NCBI GenBank assembly: GCA_963769765.1
Contig: CAVYNA010000003.1
Coordinates: 124,001-188,000 of the forward strand
Source of the DNA: Bog-756 sp963769765
GTDB lineage: Bacteria; Actinomycetota; Acidimicrobiia; Acidimicrobiales; RAAP-2
Direction of reading: 5' to 3'
Length of the DNA: 64,000 bases
Both the position numbers and the translations under genes were made by a program. The notes beneath the pieces are model-generated. The model saw only the letters and a list, made by a program, of their open reading frames with translations, was not told the origin of the DNA and searched no databases. Below, piece after piece: positions 1 to 8,034 of this stretch (position 1 is its first letter; each line of letters begins with the position of its first letter).

Positions 1-108
1 GAGCTCCTCGTAGTCCTGCGAGGCGAGGGAGGCCAGGGTCTCCTCGAACCACGGGCCCGGATCGTGGGTGACGACGACAGCGACGACCGGTGGGGCCACT
101 GCTTCCAT
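1..108 (-). CDS. Glycosyltransferase family 2, N-terminal fragment
   Basis: Only the first residues of this protein lie in the window; the rest runs off the left edge. The visible peptide contains PPVVAVVVTHDPGPWFEETL followed by ASLASQDYEEL, the first beta strand and helix of a GT-A fold family 2 glycosyltransferase. Such enzymes move a sugar from a nucleotide donor, and the envelope-polysaccharide genes that follow fit that role. I use ATG at 108. An in-frame ATG at 144 would add 12 residues, and neither has a clear ribosome binding site. The family call rests on a short stretch, so acceptor and donor are unknown. Confidence 0.6.
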   Translation of the reverse strand, partial: MEAVAPPVVAVVVTHDPGPWFEETLASLASQDYEEL

Positions 109-286
109 CAGGGGGCAGAGGCTATCGGCCGGGGTGAGGCCCATGGTGTTTCCCGAGGTCACGAACGCCGGGTTCCGCAGTGCGGAGCATCGAAGCGACA
201 ACTCCAGCCTCGGAGAGCCCGAGAGCCCCTTGCGTCAGGCGTGGGGGTGCGTACGGGGGTGCTTGGGGGGGCGCGTTCGGGAGTGC

Positions 287-313
287 TTGCAACTGTTTAA
301 CACTTCGTATACT
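287..313 (+). promoter_or_regulatory. Candidate promoter for the 133-residue gene
   Basis: A TTGCAA element (287-292) and TATACT (308-313) are separated by 15 nt in an otherwise very GC-rich gap between two divergent genes. The predicted start near 320 would give a leader of about 75 nt that includes the AAGGAG site at 383-388. The spacing is short for a sigma-70-type promoter. Confidence 0.4.
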
Positions 314-395
314 CTTGTGTTCGAGCGACCGGCGGGCATGCCGGTCGGGTCCACGGCGAGAGGCCGACGGACCAACGAGTGGAAGGAGTCCACCT

Positions 396-797
396 GTGCC
401 ACAGATCACCACCGACGTCACCAAGGCGGCCAAGGACCTCGCAACGGTCGCGAAGGATGCGACCTACGTGCTCATCGGCGCCGGCGTGCTCGGCGTGCAG
501 CGGGTCCAGGTGCATCGCCACGAGCTGCGCAAGCGGTTCGCCGACCCCACCTCCGGCATCGGAGATCGCGTGGCAGGGGTGCGCTCGGACCTCAACGACC
601 GCCTGGGCACCGTCGACACGAGGGTCGAAGCGCTCGCCGACCGGCTCGAGGAGATCATCGGACGCATCGAGACCTCCTTCGCCCCGATCGAGGACCGGCT
701 GCCCGCCCCCGCCCGCGACGCCGTCCGCCAGGCGCGCGTGCAGGCCAGGGAAGCGCGGAGCCAGCTGCGCACGTTCATCCCGACGGTCGCCGCCTGA
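396..797 (+). CDS. Small coiled-coil protein of unknown function
   Basis: GTG at 396 follows a strong AAGGAG site by 7 nt and gives 133 residues. I do not recognise a family. Residues 20-35 are hydrophobic (ATYVLIGAGVLGVQ) and could be a short membrane-contact helix. The rest is highly charged and alpha-helical, with repeated Leu/Val spacing in the DRLGTVDTRVEALADRLEEI region that suggests a coiled coil. The C-terminus is rich in Arg, Ala and Gln. The size and amphipathic pattern resemble phasin-like or envelope-scaffold helices, but that is only a structural impression. It converges with the epimerase gene downstream. The stop codon lies in the first copy of an 8-bp tandem repeat. Confidence 0.6.
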   Translation: MPQITTDVTKAAKDLATVAKDATYVLIGAGVLGVQRVQVHRHELRKRFADPTSGIGDRVAGVRSDLNDRLGTVDTRVEALADRLEEIIGRIETSFAPIEDRLPAPARDAVRQARVQAREARSQLRTFIPTVAA

Positions 798-822
798 CCG
801 CCTGACCGCCTGACCGCCTGAC
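791..822. repeat. 8-bp tandem repeat CGCCTGAC x4
   Basis: Four perfect copies of CGCCTGAC cover the last codons and stop (795-797) of the small coiled-coil gene. Because the first copy already contains the stop, changes in copy number would leave the protein length unaltered. It is one of several short tandem arrays in this window. Confidence 0.85.
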
Positions 823-846
823 CGAGGGCTTTGCCGGCGGTCGGCG

Positions 847-1746
847 TCAGCCGGGTCGGTCCCGCCAGTAGGCGAGGACGTCGGCGAGGGTCTCGTCGAG
901 CGGGATCTCCGGCTTCCATCCGGTGGCCGCCGCGAGGGGGGCCGGGTCGCCGCGGAGGACGGGCACCTCGACCGGCCGCATGAGCGACGGATCGTGCTCG
1001 AGCTCGAGCGAGGTCCCCGCGAGGCCGAGGAGACGTTCCGCGATCTCGCTGATCGCGACGTCTCGGCCCGAGCAGACGTTGTAGACGGCCCCCGGACCAC
1101 CCGACTCGACGAGCATGCGGTAGGACCGGACCACGTCACGCACGTCGGTGAAGTCGCGGCGTGCCGAGAGGTTGCCGACCGGGATGGAGCGCGCCCCGCT
1201 GCGCTCGGCGTCGACGATGCGCTTCGCGAGCGCAGGCACGGCGAAGTTCGGCGCCTGACCCGGCCCGATGTGGTTGAACGGGCGGACGATGATGACCTGC
1301 TGACCGTGGCCGAGGTACGACTGGACGCAGAGCGCCTCTGCCGCGAGCTTGCTGGCGGCGTACGGCGTGAGCGGGGCCGTCGGCGAACGCTCGGTCAGGG
1401 GTAGATCGTGCGGATCGGTCACCGCCCCGTAGACCTCGGCGGAGCTCACCACCAGGACCTTCGGCCCCGTCCCACACTCGCGTGCCGCCGCGAGCAGTGC
1501 AGCGGTCCCGATCACGTTGACCTCGAAGACCTTGAGGGGTTCGTCCCACGAGCGCCCCACGTGGGTGAGCGCCGCCAGGTGGTAGATCGCGTCGGGCGCC
1601 GCGTCGGAGACCGCGGTCAAAAGGGCGGCCGGGTCGGTGATCTCGACCTCCTGGTCGATGGCGACCACGTCGTCGCCGCACGACTCGAGGTGACGTGCAA
1701 GCCAGGTGCCGACGAAGCCGCGTCCGCCGGTGATCAGGGTACGCAC
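847..1746 (-). CDS. NAD-dependent epimerase/dehydratase, GDP-6-deoxymannose reductase-like
   Basis: A 299-residue extended SDR. It has the Rossmann motif TGGRGFVG at residues 6-13, the YAASK catalytic pair in mid-protein, and the segment RPFNHIGPGQ, which is typical of GDP-4-dehydro-6-deoxy-D-mannose reductases and GDP-mannose 4,6-dehydratases. It probably makes or reduces a 6-deoxyhexose nucleotide sugar for the neighbouring glycosyltransferases. Substrate cannot be fixed from sequence alone. It is the last gene of the minus-strand run that begins with the glycosyltransferase near 5.27 kb, 6 nt after the preceding gene, so co-transcription is likely. The start is the ATG before RTLITGG, which is the natural N-terminus of the fold. 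Confidence 0.8.
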   Translation of the reverse strand: MRTLITGGRGFVGTWLARHLESCGDDVVAIDQEVEITDPAALLTAVSDAAPDAIYHLAALTHVGRSWDEPLKVFEVNVIGTAALLAAARECGTGPKVLVVSSAEVYGAVTDPHDLPLTERSPTAPLTPYAASKLAAEALCVQSYLGHGQQVIIVRPFNHIGPGQAPNFAVPALAKRIVDAERSGARSIPVGNLSARRDFTDVRDVVRSYRMLVESGGPGAVYNVCSGRDVAISEIAERLLGLAGTSLELEHDPSLMRPVEVPVLRGDPAPLAAATGWKPEIPLDETLADVLAYWRDRPG

Positions 1747-1752
1747 GCCGGG

Positions 1753-2967
1753 TCACCCTACCGGCTGGCCGCCGACCCCACCGCGTGGCGGCCGACCGGC
1801 CGCCCCTGCGGCCGAGCGGTACGCGTCGACGTGATGCGCGGCGCTCGCCGCCCAGGTGTGGACCGCCGCGATGGCGAGCCCTCGGGCACGCCTCGAGCCC
1901 GTCTCCGGACGGTCCGGCCCGGTCGAGCCTCCGGCCTCGAGCTCGGCGTCGAGCGCATCGGCGAGCGCGACGGGATCGCCGGGCGGAACGAGGACCGCCG
2001 CATCGCCGGCGACCTCCGCCATCGCGGTCCCTTCGGTCGTGACCAGCGGTGCCCCGCAGGCCAGTGCCTCGAGGGCCGGCAGGCCGAACCCCTCGTAGAG
2101 TGCCGGGTACGCGACGACCGTTGCGGCACGGAGCAGGACGGGGACCGCCGCGTCCTCGACGTACCCGGTGCGGATCACCCTGTCGTCGAGGCCCGCCTCC
2201 GCAACGGCGCGGTCGACCGCGTCGGCGCCCCACCCGCGACCCCCCGCGAGCACCAACAGCGAGTCGGGATGACGCGGGACCACCCTGGCGAACGCCGCCA
2301 CGAGGCTCGGGACGTCCTTGCGCGGTTCGAGCGTCCCGACGAAGAGCACAAACGGCGCACCACCTCCGAGGCGGCGGTCGAGACCCGCGAGCCGAACGGC
2401 GTCCGCACCCGGTGCGGGCTCGACCGGGCTGAATCGCACAGCGTCGACCCCGTGGGGAGCGACGACGACCTCGGCGTCCACGCGACACCACCGGCGCAGC
2501 TCGTCAGCGGTGACCCGACTCGGGCAGACCACGACTGCGGCCCGCCTCGCAGCCACGGTGATCGCACGTCGAAAGACGGGCACCTTTGCCCGCTCGTGCC
2601 AGCGCGGCGCCTCGAAGTAGCTGAGGTCGTGCACGGTCACGACGACGGGCAGCTTGGCGCGGCGGGGCATCGTGTAGTGGGGGCCGTGGTGGACCGCGAC
2701 CTGCTCGCGGGCGAGCAGTGCCGGCATCCGGACCTGCTCCCATCCCAGGCGGAGCGGTCGGGGCGCTGGGACCGACAAGAGAAGTTGCCCGCGCGGGGCG
2801 ATCGAGCGCCACCGCTCGCGATCGGAACGCCGAGCGACCAGGACGAGCTCGACATCGTCGCGCGCCGAGAGGGCGCGTGCGAGCTCCAGGGTGTACTGGC
2901 CCGCGCCGACCGGTTGCGCCGGAACCGCGGAGACGTCGAGGGAGACCCGGAGTTCTCCGTCAGCCAT
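1753..2967 (-). CDS. Glycosyltransferase family 4 (GT-B fold)
   Basis: A 404-residue glycosyltransferase of the GT4 group. The N-terminal half has the acceptor-side signature PVGAGQYTLELARAL, with VVTVHDLSYF in mid-domain. The C-terminal donor domain has FVGTLEPRKD and the E-x7-E motif YEGFGLPALEAL. These enzymes retain anomeric configuration and use NDP-sugars. The ATG at 2967 overlaps the upstream gene by 8 nt, which marks translational coupling; longer in-frame extensions would run deep into that gene and are rejected. It is the third of three consecutive GT4 genes that share HDL and LEPRK-type motifs and look like diverged duplicates. Donor and acceptor are unknown. Confidence 0.85.
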   Translation of the reverse strand: MADGELRVSLDVSAVPAQPVGAGQYTLELARALSARDDVELVLVARRSDRERWRSIAPRGQLLLSVPAPRPLRLGWEQVRMPALLAREQVAVHHGPHYTMPRRAKLPVVVTVHDLSYFEAPRWHERAKVPVFRRAITVAARRAAVVVCPSRVTADELRRWCRVDAEVVVAPHGVDAVRFSPVEPAPGADAVRLAGLDRRLGGGAPFVLFVGTLEPRKDVPSLVAAFARVVPRHPDSLLVLAGGRGWGADAVDRAVAEAGLDDRVIRTGYVEDAAVPVLLRAATVVAYPALYEGFGLPALEALACGAPLVTTEGTAMAEVAGDAAVLVPPGDPVALADALDAELEAGGSTGPDRPETGSRRARGLAIAAVHTWAASAAHHVDAYRSAAGAAGRPPRGGVGGQPVG

Positions 2968-4072
2968 GCCTCGCTCCCCTACGGCTCGGCCGCACCGAGC
3001 GCCAGAGCTCGAGATGTGCGCTCGCGACCCCTTTCCAGGTGAGCTCCGCAGCGTGCTGCCGACCGAGCCGGACCAAACGTGCTGCGAGGTCGCCGTCGGT
3101 GGCCACGGCGACGATCCCCGCGGCGATCGACCCGGTGTCGGTGGGATCGACCTCGAAGACCGCACCGCCCGTGCTCGGCATCGGGCTCGCGACGATCGGG
3201 GTCTCCTCGCGCATCGCCTCCACGGGCGGCAGGCCGAACCCTTCGATGAGCGGCACGAACACGAACACCGCCGCCAGGCCGTAGAGGGCGGCGAGCACCG
3301 CCGTGTCGACCGGCCCCGCGAGCACCACCCCAGGTGCCGGTCGGAGCTCCTCGCCCCAGCCGTTCGGGCCCACCAGCACGAGCGGCCACGGCCCGGGCAG
3401 CGAGTCGCGCACCTCCTCGTAGGCCGCGACGAGGCGGTGGAAGTTCTTGCGGGGCTCGATCGTTCCGACGCTGAGGAGGAAGGGACCCACCACACCGTGA
3501 CGGGCGAGCAGCGCGTTCGCGGTGTCGTGGTCCGGCGCGGGGAGATGGTCGGAACCCATCGGGATCACCGACACCTGTCCGGCGGGGGCGCCCGCGCGGA
3601 CGAGGTCGTCCGCGACGACCTCCGAAGGGACCACGAACCAGTCAGCGCGACGGAGTGCGCGCTGGAGCGCGGCCTCGTGCCAGCGACGTCCGTGCATCGG
3701 GTAGGCGTCGGGGACCCGCCGCCAGAGAAGGTCGTGGACGGTGACCACAAAGGCCGCGCGTCCCGGCTCGAGGGTCGCGAGCGAGACCGAGTGGACGACG
3801 TCTGCGCCGCGGGGTGCGCGTACCAATCCCAGGTCCCACGCACGCGTGAGCAACGGGCCGGGCAGGCGCGACGCGTGCACGTCCACACCCAGCGCGGCGA
3901 GCGGGTCCGGTCGTTCGGTCGAGCGGCTCACGTAGAGCGTGAGATCGGGGAGGTCCGGCCTCCCGATCGAGCCGAGACCCTCGAGCAGACCGCGTGTGTA
4001 GGTGCCGATCCCCCCGGGTACCGCGCGGCGGAGCTGCTCGGCGGCGAGCACGACACGCAGTTCCACGTTCAC
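2960..4072 (-). CDS. Glycosyltransferase family 4 (GT-B fold)
   Basis: A 370-residue GT4 enzyme, the middle one of three adjacent paralogues. Visible signatures are GGIGTYTRGLLEGL near the N-terminus, VVTVHDLLWRR, the donor-domain motif SVGTIEPRKN, and IEGFGLPPVEAM, which carries the donor-binding glutamates. It should add one sugar in assembling a surface polysaccharide or lipid-linked oligosaccharide at the cytoplasmic face of the membrane. The gene overlaps its neighbours at both ends (4 nt upstream, 8 nt downstream), so the three glycosyltransferases and the reductase downstream appear to form one operon. Sugar specificity is not predictable here. Confidence 0.85.
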   Translation of the reverse strand: MNVELRVVLAAEQLRRAVPGGIGTYTRGLLEGLGSIGRPDLPDLTLYVSRSTERPDPLAALGVDVHASRLPGPLLTRAWDLGLVRAPRGADVVHSVSLATLEPGRAAFVVTVHDLLWRRVPDAYPMHGRRWHEAALQRALRRADWFVVPSEVVADDLVRAGAPAGQVSVIPMGSDHLPAPDHDTANALLARHGVVGPFLLSVGTIEPRKNFHRLVAAYEEVRDSLPGPWPLVLVGPNGWGEELRPAPGVVLAGPVDTAVLAALYGLAAVFVFVPLIEGFGLPPVEAMREETPIVASPMPSTGGAVFEVDPTDTGSIAAGIVAVATDGDLAARLVRLGRQHAAELTWKGVASAHLELWRSVRPSRRGARHG

Positions 4073-5271
4073 GTCCTCCTCCCGGGCGGCAGTGCACCGA
4101 GCGCGTCGCCGTAGAGCGTCGTGAGCCCTGCCGCACAGGCCTCCCAGCTGAACGTCCCGGCACGGACGCGGGCGCGTGCCACGAGCGCTGCCACGTCGGC
4201 TCCGCCCTCGAGCACCTGAGCCAGCGCGGCGGCCAGCCCGTCACGGTCGCCCGTCGGCACGAGGAGGGCGCCGTCGCCCACCACTTCGGGGACCGCACCG
4301 GCCGCGGTCGCGACGACCGGGACGCCGGCCGCCATCGCCTGCAACGGCGGGAAACCGAACCCTTCGTAACGCGAGGGATAGGCGAGGACGTCCGCCCCGC
4401 GGAGTGCACCCGCGAGCGAGACGTCATCCAGGTAGCCGGTCCGGACCACCCGGCGGCGGACCGGTGAGGCGGCGAGCGCGGCGTGCAGGTCCGCCGCGCC
4501 CCAACCGTCGCCACCGACGATCACGAGGGCGACACCGGGGAGGTCGCCGGCGATCTCGCCGAAGGCCGCGACCAGCAACGGGTAGTCCTTCCGGGGTTCG
4601 ACCGTGCCGACGGCCAGGACGTACCGGTCGCACCCTTCGGGGAGCTCCGGCGGTCGCAGCTCGCCGGCAGATCCGCCAGGGTCCGGAAAGAGTGGCGGGA
4701 TCCCGTGGTGGACCGCGCGGACACGCGACGCGTCGACGCCGAGCTCTGCTGCGACTTCGTCGGCGACGAAGCTGGACGGGGTGTGGACCCATGCGCCTTC
4801 GGCGACCGCTCGTCGCACCAGGGCGGGGAAGACGAGGGTCGGCGGGTCGCACAGCTCGGGAAAGCGGACGACCGTGAGGTCGTGCACCGTGACCACCCGC
4901 GCGGCCCGAGCCGTCGGGGGCACGACGAAGTTCGAGCCGTGCACGACGTCCCGGCGGCCGACGAACCACTCGACCGGTGGCCACGGGACGCGGCGCCAGG
5001 CCAGGTGCAGCGGTCGCGCCGGCATCGGCCGCTGCCGGGTCGCCACGCCGCGCGGCACCCGCGACTCGATGCCCCTCCGGCGCCGCCAGCTGACCGCGAA
5101 CGCGCCGACGTCGATGTCGGACCGTGCTGCGAGCCCCATGAGTGCCCCCGAGCAGAACGCACCCACGCCGGTCGGCGTGCCGAGCAACGGCGTCGCGTCG
5201 AACGCGAGCGAGAGTCGCTCGGCGCTCAGATCGGGGGCTCGCGTGCTCGACACGCAGCGAGCCTTGCACAT
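4069..5271 (-). CDS. Glycosyltransferase family 4 (GT-B fold)
   Basis: The first of three tandem GT4 genes, about 400 residues. It has GTPTGVGAFCSGAL at the acceptor loop, VVTVHDLTVVRFPE, AVGTVEPRKD at the start of the donor domain, and YEGFGFPPLQAM as the E-x7-E motif, in which the second acidic position reads Gln here. The ATG at 5271 has a G-rich stretch directly next to it; a GTG at 5253 with AAGG 8 nt upstream is an equally good start. The homologous part begins at LSLAFDATPL, so both are possible. It is divergent from fbiA, with only 48 nt between them. The role is addition of a sugar in envelope polysaccharide synthesis. Confidence 0.82.
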   Translation of the reverse strand: MCKARCVSSTRAPDLSAERLSLAFDATPLLGTPTGVGAFCSGALMGLAARSDIDVGAFAVSWRRRRGIESRVPRGVATRQRPMPARPLHLAWRRVPWPPVEWFVGRRDVVHGSNFVVPPTARAARVVTVHDLTVVRFPELCDPPTLVFPALVRRAVAEGAWVHTPSSFVADEVAAELGVDASRVRAVHHGIPPLFPDPGGSAGELRPPELPEGCDRYVLAVGTVEPRKDYPLLVAAFGEIAGDLPGVALVIVGGDGWGAADLHAALAASPVRRRVVRTGYLDDVSLAGALRGADVLAYPSRYEGFGFPPLQAMAAGVPVVATAAGAVPEVVGDGALLVPTGDRDGLAAALAQVLEGGADVAALVARARVRAGTFSWEACAAGLTTLYGDALGALPPGRRT

Positions 5272-5307
5272 CCCCTCTCGCCGACCCGTGCCCGAAGGTG
5301 CGGCGGA

Positions 5308-5319
5308 TAGCCTGCCCGG
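5308..5319 (+). promoter_or_regulatory. Leaderless -10 element of fbiA
   Basis: TAGCCT at 5308-5313 ends 6 nt before the fbiA ATG at 5320, and there is no Shine-Dalgarno sequence. This spacing places transcription start at the start codon. It is one of at least seven such elements in the window. Confidence 0.5.
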
Positions 5320-6258
5320 ATGGCAACCCCGACCGTCACCGCGCTCGCCGGCGGCGTCGGGGCCGCACGACTCCTCCGGGGCATGATCGACGTCGTCCCG
5401 GCAGTCGGGATCACCGCGGTGGTGAACACGGGTGACGATCTCGTCCTCCACGGGTTGCACGTCTCACCGGACCTCGACACCGTGCTCTACACCCTCGCCG
5501 ACGCTGTGGATCCGGTGACCGGCTGGGGGCTCGCCGGGGAGAGTTGGCGCGTGATGGAGTCCCTCGAGCGCCTCGGCGGGATCACCTGGTTCCGTCTCGG
5601 CGACCGCGACCTCGCCACCCACTGCTTCCGCACCCAACGGCTCGGCGAAGGCGCATCGCTCGGGGAGGTCACCGCCGAGCTCGCCGCGTCGTGGGGGGTC
5701 GACGTGCGCCTGTTGCCGGTCACCGACGACCCGCTGCGGACACGGATCCAGCTCGCCGGTGGGCCCGAGGTGGCCTTTCAGGAGTACTTCGTCCACCTGC
5801 ACCACGAGGTGGCGGTCTCCTCGGTCAGGTTCGATGGCGCATCGGAGGCCCGCCCCGGCCCGGGGGTGCTCGACGCGATCTCCGGCGCGGACGTCGTCGT
5901 CGCGTGCCCCTCCAACCCGATCGTCTCCATCGGACCGTTGCTCGCAGTCCCAGGAGTGCTCGAGGCGCTCGCGGAACGGCGCGACCGGACCGTCGGGGTG
6001 TCACCGATCGTGGCCGGCGCCGCGCTCAAGGGTCCGGCGGACCGCTTGCTCGTCGAGCTCGGACACGAGTCCTCGGTGGTGGGTGTCGCCCGCCTCTACG
6101 CGTCCTGGCTCGGGTGCCTGGTCGTCGACGAGGCCGACGCGACACTGGCACCGGCCGTCGAAGCGGAAGGTGTTCGGTGCGTCGTGGCCCCGACGGTGAT
6201 GTCCGACCGCGGACGCGCTGCGGCGCTCAGCCGGACGGTCCTCGATGCCGCACGCTGA
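5320..6258 (+). CDS. fbiA: 2-phospho-L-lactate transferase-type F420 biosynthesis enzyme (CofD/FbiA)
   Basis: This 312-residue protein matches the CofD/FbiA family, which transfers the phosphoenolpyruvyl or phospholactyl group from an activated guanosine intermediate to the deazaflavin Fo, giving (dehydro-)F420-0. The N-terminal ALAGGVGAARLLRG loop, VVNTGDDLVLHGL, SPDLDTVLYTL and SPIVAGAALKGPA are hallmark segments. The last gives the nucleotide-binding and metal-binding surface. The length is close to that of mycobacterial FbiA. It overlaps fbiB by 14 nt, so the two are translationally coupled. The ATG at 5320 has a TAGCCT -10 element 6 nt upstream and no ribosome binding site, which suggests a leaderless mRNA. 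Confidence 0.95.
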   Translation: MATPTVTALAGGVGAARLLRGMIDVVPAVGITAVVNTGDDLVLHGLHVSPDLDTVLYTLADAVDPVTGWGLAGESWRVMESLERLGGITWFRLGDRDLATHCFRTQRLGEGASLGEVTAELAASWGVDVRLLPVTDDPLRTRIQLAGGPEVAFQEYFVHLHHEVAVSSVRFDGASEARPGPGVLDAISGADVVVACPSNPIVSIGPLLAVPGVLEALAERRDRTVGVSPIVAGAALKGPADRLLVELGHESSVVGVARLYASWLGCLVVDEADATLAPAVEAEGVRCVVAPTVMSDRGRAAALSRTVLDAAR

Positions 6259-7012
6259 TCCCGGCGCGACGCCGTCGGTGGTGCCGGCGCCGGGGGCGAT
6301 CAGCGTGCTCCCGGTGACCGGCGTCGGAGAGGTGGCCCCCGGGAGCGACCTCGCCGACCTGCTCGCCGACGCCCTCGGGCTCGGATCGGGGCGACCGGCC
6401 GGGCTTCTCGACGGCGACGTCCTCGTCGTGACCCAGAAGGTGGTCTCCAAGGCCGAAGGACGAGTGGTCGAGCTGGACGCCGCCGATGCCCGCGCGAAGG
6501 TCGCACTCGTCGAGCGCGAGGCCGTCCGCGTCCTCCGGCGCCGGGGCGAGCTCCTGATCACCGAGACCGCACACGGGTTCGTCTGCGCGAACGCCGGGAT
6601 CGACCTCTCCAATGTCGCGGACGGCACGGCCGCGCTCCTCCCCGTCGATCCCGACCGATCGGCCCGGCGCCTGCGCGAGGGCCTCGAACACCGCTACGGC
6701 GTCTCGGTCGGCGTGATCGTCTCGGACACCTTCGGTCGGCCGTGGCGTCTCGGACTCACCGACGTCGCGATCGGCGTCGCGGGAGTCGCCGCGGTCGTCG
6801 ATCTGCGGGGCACCACCGACGCGAGCGGGCGGCCTCTCGAAGTCACCGAGATCTGCGTGGCCGACGAGCTCGCCTCGGCTGCGGAGCTGGTGATGGGCAA
6901 GGCCGCCGGCATCCCCGCCGCGGTGGTGCGGGGGATCGACCCGACGTGGCTCCGGCCGGCCTCGGTCGCCGCTGAGATCGTGCGTCCGCCCGGCGAGGAC
7001 CTCTTCCGCTGA
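6245..7012 (+). CDS. fbiB: F420-0:gamma-glutamyl ligase (CofE domain only)
   Basis: A 255-residue CofE-type ligase that adds glutamates to F420-0 using GTP. Recognisable segments are DVLVVTQKVVSKAEG, the metal-site loop ETAHGFVCANAGID, VSDTFGRPWRLGLTDVAIG and VADELASAAELVMGKA. Mycobacterial FbiB is about 450 residues and carries a second, FMN-binding nitroreductase-like domain that reduces dehydro-F420. That domain is absent here and the stop is clean. The 14-nt overlap with fbiA shows coupling. Reduction, if needed, must be done by another protein. The gene converges on the GalE-like gene, with a GC-rich hairpin between them. Confidence 0.93.
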   Translation: MPHADPGATPSVVPAPGAISVLPVTGVGEVAPGSDLADLLADALGLGSGRPAGLLDGDVLVVTQKVVSKAEGRVVELDAADARAKVALVEREAVRVLRRRGELLITETAHGFVCANAGIDLSNVADGTAALLPVDPDRSARRLREGLEHRYGVSVGVIVSDTFGRPWRLGLTDVAIGVAGVAAVVDLRGTTDASGRPLEVTEICVADELASAAELVMGKAAGIPAAVVRGIDPTWLRPASVAAEIVRPPGEDLFR

Positions 7013-7032
7013 GCTCCGGAGTGGGCGAAACT

Positions 7033-7049
7033 GCGGGCGCACCGCCCGC
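7033..7049. terminator. GC hairpin between convergent genes
   Basis: A perfect 7-bp stem (GCGGGCG / CGCCCGC) with a 3-nt loop lies in the 54-nt gap between fbiB and the convergent epimerase gene. There is no U tract, so it would act as a bidirectional terminator only if this organism uses hairpins without a tail, as many high-GC actinomycetes seem to. Confidence 0.45.
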
Positions 7050-7066
7050 GACGGGCGGCGGGCCGC

Positions 7067-8032
7067 TCAGTCGTGCGGTTCCTCGGTCAAGCGCCCTCGG
7101 ACGAACGCGAGCGTCGCCGAGGTGCCCGGGGCGAGCTCGGTCCACGATGACCAGCCGAGCTGGATCGAGGCGCGGCTTGCGTCGAGGCAGCTGCGGATGA
7201 GCTCACCCGGACGGAGCGGCTGATACGCGGGCTCGACCTCGGCGCCGGCCTGGACCGCCATCTCGTGGAACAGCTCGTTGACGCTCGTCTCCCTGCCGGT
7301 CCCGACATTGCAGACGAGCCCACCTCCCCGGGAGGACGCTCGGACGAAGGCGTCGACGACGTCGTCCACGTAGACGAAGTCGCGGGTCTGCTCGCCGTCG
7401 CCGAAGATCGTCACGGGCTGCCCCGTGAGCAGTCGCTCGGCGAAGATCGCGACCACCCCGGCCTCGCCGTGCGGATCTTGGCGCGGGCCGTAGACGTTGG
7501 CGAGCGCGAGAGCGCAGAACTCGAGCGCGTGGAGCTCGCGGTAGGCGATGAGATAGTCGATGGCCGCCTTCTTCGACACACCGTACGGCGAGAGCGGGCG
7601 CTGCGGCAGCGATTCCTTGAGCGGAAGTTCCGAGTCGTCCGGCTCCCCGTAGAGCGTGCCTCCGCTGGCGGCGAAGACCACCCGGGACGCCTCGGCCCGT
7701 CGCGCGCCTTCGAGCACGCGAAGCGTGCCGAGCAGGTTGACGTCGGCGTCGAAGACCGGATCCGCGACCGAGACCCGCACATCGGCCTGGGCCGCGAGGT
7801 GGAAGACGACCTCGGGGCGCCGCCGCTCCATCAGGTCGACCAGCTCGGCAGAGCGGATGTCCAGCTGGTGGACCGTGAGGTCGTGGCCGGCGACGGACCG
7901 GGCAGCCGCCAGGTTGGCGAGCGAGCCGGTCGAGAGGTCGTCGATGACGTCGACGCCATGCCCCTCGGCCAACAGCCGGTCGACGAGCGTCGAACCGATG
8001 AACCCGGCGCCACCGGTCACCATCGCCCGCAC
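7067..8032 (-). CDS. NAD-dependent epimerase, UDP-glucose 4-epimerase-like
   Basis: A 321-residue extended SDR with VTGGAGFIGSTL at the N-terminus, DDLSTG (NAD ribose binding), catalytic YGVSK, and ANVYGPRQDPHGEAGVV, a segment common in GalE and related 4-epimerases. It probably interconverts UDP-sugars for polysaccharide assembly. I start it at GTG 8032, two nt after the stop of the nucleotidyltransferase, because this gives the usual MRAMVTGG-like N-terminus; the ATG at 8023 is a shorter option. It is the downstream gene of the minus-strand unit that begins near 11.6 kb or earlier. Confidence 0.85.
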   Translation of the reverse strand: MRAMVTGGAGFIGSTLVDRLLAEGHGVDVIDDLSTGSLANLAAARSVAGHDLTVHQLDIRSAELVDLMERRRPEVVFHLAAQADVRVSVADPVFDADVNLLGTLRVLEGARRAEASRVVFAASGGTLYGEPDDSELPLKESLPQRPLSPYGVSKKAAIDYLIAYRELHALEFCALALANVYGPRQDPHGEAGVVAIFAERLLTGQPVTIFGDGEQTRDFVYVDDVVDAFVRASSRGGGLVCNVGTGRETSVNELFHEMAVQAGAEVEPAYQPLRPGELIRSCLDASRASIQLGWSSWTELAPGTSATLAFVRGRLTEEPHD

Positions 8033-8034
8033 GA

